Source of the DNA: DATKXO01 sp035528995
GTDB taxonomy: Bacteria > Planctomycetota > Phycisphaerae > UBA1845
NCBI GenBank assembly: GCA_035528995.1
Contig: DATKXO010000271.1
Coordinates: forward strand, 1 to 6,299
Reading direction: 5' to 3'
DNA length: 6,299 nucleotides
Made by a program: the position numbers and the translations under genes. This document shows, one piece after another, positions 5,620 to 6,299 of this stretch. Positions within the stretch are counted from its first letter, which is position 1, and every line of letters begins with the position of its first letter. The notes under the pieces are model-generated. The model had not been told where the DNA came from. It was given only the letters and a program-made list of their open reading frames with translations, and made no database searches.

Positions 5620-6299
5620 ATGGCCTGGGTATCACCGGAACTCACCGTCAAAGACATCATCCGTCAGACCGCGACCAATCTGCGCGAACAAGACGTGGCC
5701 GCGGGCAAGAACCCGGCCCGCACGCTGCAATACTACGACGCGCTCAGTAGCTTCCTCCGGACGATCGGGCAGATGCACGCCTGGTGGTTCTTGGGCCGGT
5801 CCGCCTTTCTGGCCACCAAGGACGAGAAGCCGTCCTACTCGCTGCGGGAACAGTACCGGGCGGTCCTGACGATCACCGGCTCGCCGGCAGACGCCGACTA
5901 CATCACGATCAATACGCGCACGTACGAGTTCGACACCGATGGCAGTATCTCGGGTGACGTGACGGTCACGGTGGTGGCGAGCGGCGGTGCGAGCGCGGCG
6001 GTAACCGCCCTCGTGGCCGCCGTGAACGCCGACGATGACGCCGAGTGCTACGCCTACTCGCCCGACTCGGCAACCGTCGAGTTCTACTGGGCTGGCGACG
6101 ACGGGGCGGCTAAGGCGTGCACCGACGACACGGACGTCGGCAGCATTCTCGCGTTCGACGCCGCGACGTTTACCGCGTATATGCCGGACTTCTCGTCGCT
6201 GACCGCGGTCGGGTGGTATCAGAACGGGCCTCTCGCCCGCGTGAACCCCGATGTACTTGCTGAGGGCCACTACGCCGAAAGCGACTCGTCGCCCGCCGG
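5620..6299 (+). CDS. Head-tail adaptor-like protein with an inserted domain (partial, 3' cut by window edge)
   Basis: The frame runs from ATG 5620 through the window end without a stop, giving 226 complete residues. The start follows the previous TGA by one base. CAGGG (5606-5610) is only a modest SD, so translation is probably coupled. The first 80 residues (TVKDIIRQTATNLRE at 9-23; TLQYYDALSSFLRTIGQMHAWWFLGRS in two parts, 35-61) resemble the helical N-terminus of connector/adaptor proteins of the P22 gp4 or T7 gp11 (tail tubular A) kind, which sit below the portal. FTAYMPDFSSLTAVGWYQNG and PLARVNPDVLAE (184-215) resemble the stretch that follows the helices there. Between them lies a beta-rich module (about 82-168) described separately. 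The call rests on pattern memory and position; another neck or tail protein is possible. Confidence 0.6.
   Translation, partial: MAWVSPELTVKDIIRQTATNLREQDVAAGKNPARTLQYYDALSSFLRTIGQMHAWWFLGRSAFLATKDEKPSYSLREQYRAVLTITGSPADADYITINTRTYEFDTDGSISGDVTVTVVASGGASAAVTALVAAVNADDDAECYAYSPDSATVEFYWAGDDGAAKACTDDTDVGSILAFDAATFTAYMPDFSSLTAVGWYQNGPLARVNPDVLAEGHYAESDSSPA
5863..6123 (+). other. Inserted beta-rich module within the adaptor-like protein
   Basis: Residues about 82-168 of the adaptor-like protein read VLTITGSPADADYITINTRTYEF, then DGSISGDVTVTVVASGG, then ASAAVTALVAAVNADDDAE, given here in parts. This matches a pattern seen repeatedly in phage structural proteins: ITGxPADG-type opening, TINxRTYxF strand, VTV strand, then an alanine-rich helix ending AAVNAD. 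It splits the putative adaptor between its helical N-terminus and the PDFSSLTAV segment. Boundaries are estimates. Confidence 0.5.

Noticed and set aside
5632..6270. 212-codon open frame on the minus strand opposite the adaptor-like gene
   Set aside because: It has Arg/Val/Gly-rich shadow composition and no domain, and the + strand frame gives recognisable adaptor-like and ITG-module segments.
1..6299. tRNA genes, CRISPR repeats, insertion sequences or attachment sites
   Set aside because: Reading both strands, I found no cloverleaf-like segment, regularly spaced repeats, transposase motif or flanking terminal repeats.

Overview
This window looks like part of the late (virion structure) region of a tailed, double-stranded DNA bacteriophage or prophage. 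The signs are an HK97-fold-like major capsid protein, a second abundant-type head protein behind an identical ribosome-binding module, and an adaptor-like head-tail joining protein at the right end. All convincing genes lie on the + strand, packed tightly with strong Shine-Dalgarno (SD) sites and short overlaps. The DNA is GC-rich, with most codons ending in G or C, so the host is probably a high-GC bacterium that uses SD-led initiation. The sequence alone does not name the host or the phage lineage.

Layout, left to right: the C-terminal part of a helical Ala/Gln-rich protein, probably scaffold or protease-scaffold (1-369, cut by the window edge); the major capsid protein (407-1516); a 199-residue probable capsid decoration or head protein (1574-2173); four sugar-modification genes in a row: a GT-A glycosyltransferase with a DDD motif (2191-3039), a second divergent GT-A-like protein with a DDVD motif (3005-3832), a SAM-dependent methyltransferase (3820-4395) and a NeuD/PglD-family sugar O/N-acyltransferase (4392-5099); a small beta-rich protein of unknown function (5103-5618); and the start of a head-tail adaptor-like protein carrying a probable inserted beta-rich domain (5620 to the window end). 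No gap between genes exceeds 60 bases. I saw no RNA gene, mobile element, CRISPR array or classical terminator.

The notable feature is the four-gene sugar cassette between head genes. It overlaps internally (35, 13 and 4 nt), and the SD of the following gene is built into its last codons, so it should be made together with the virion proteins. The simplest inference is that the phage builds, methylates and acylates a glycan placed on its own particle; changing the host surface late in infection is the main alternative. No sugar-nucleotide synthesis gene is seen here, so activated sugars would come from the host or from genes outside the window.
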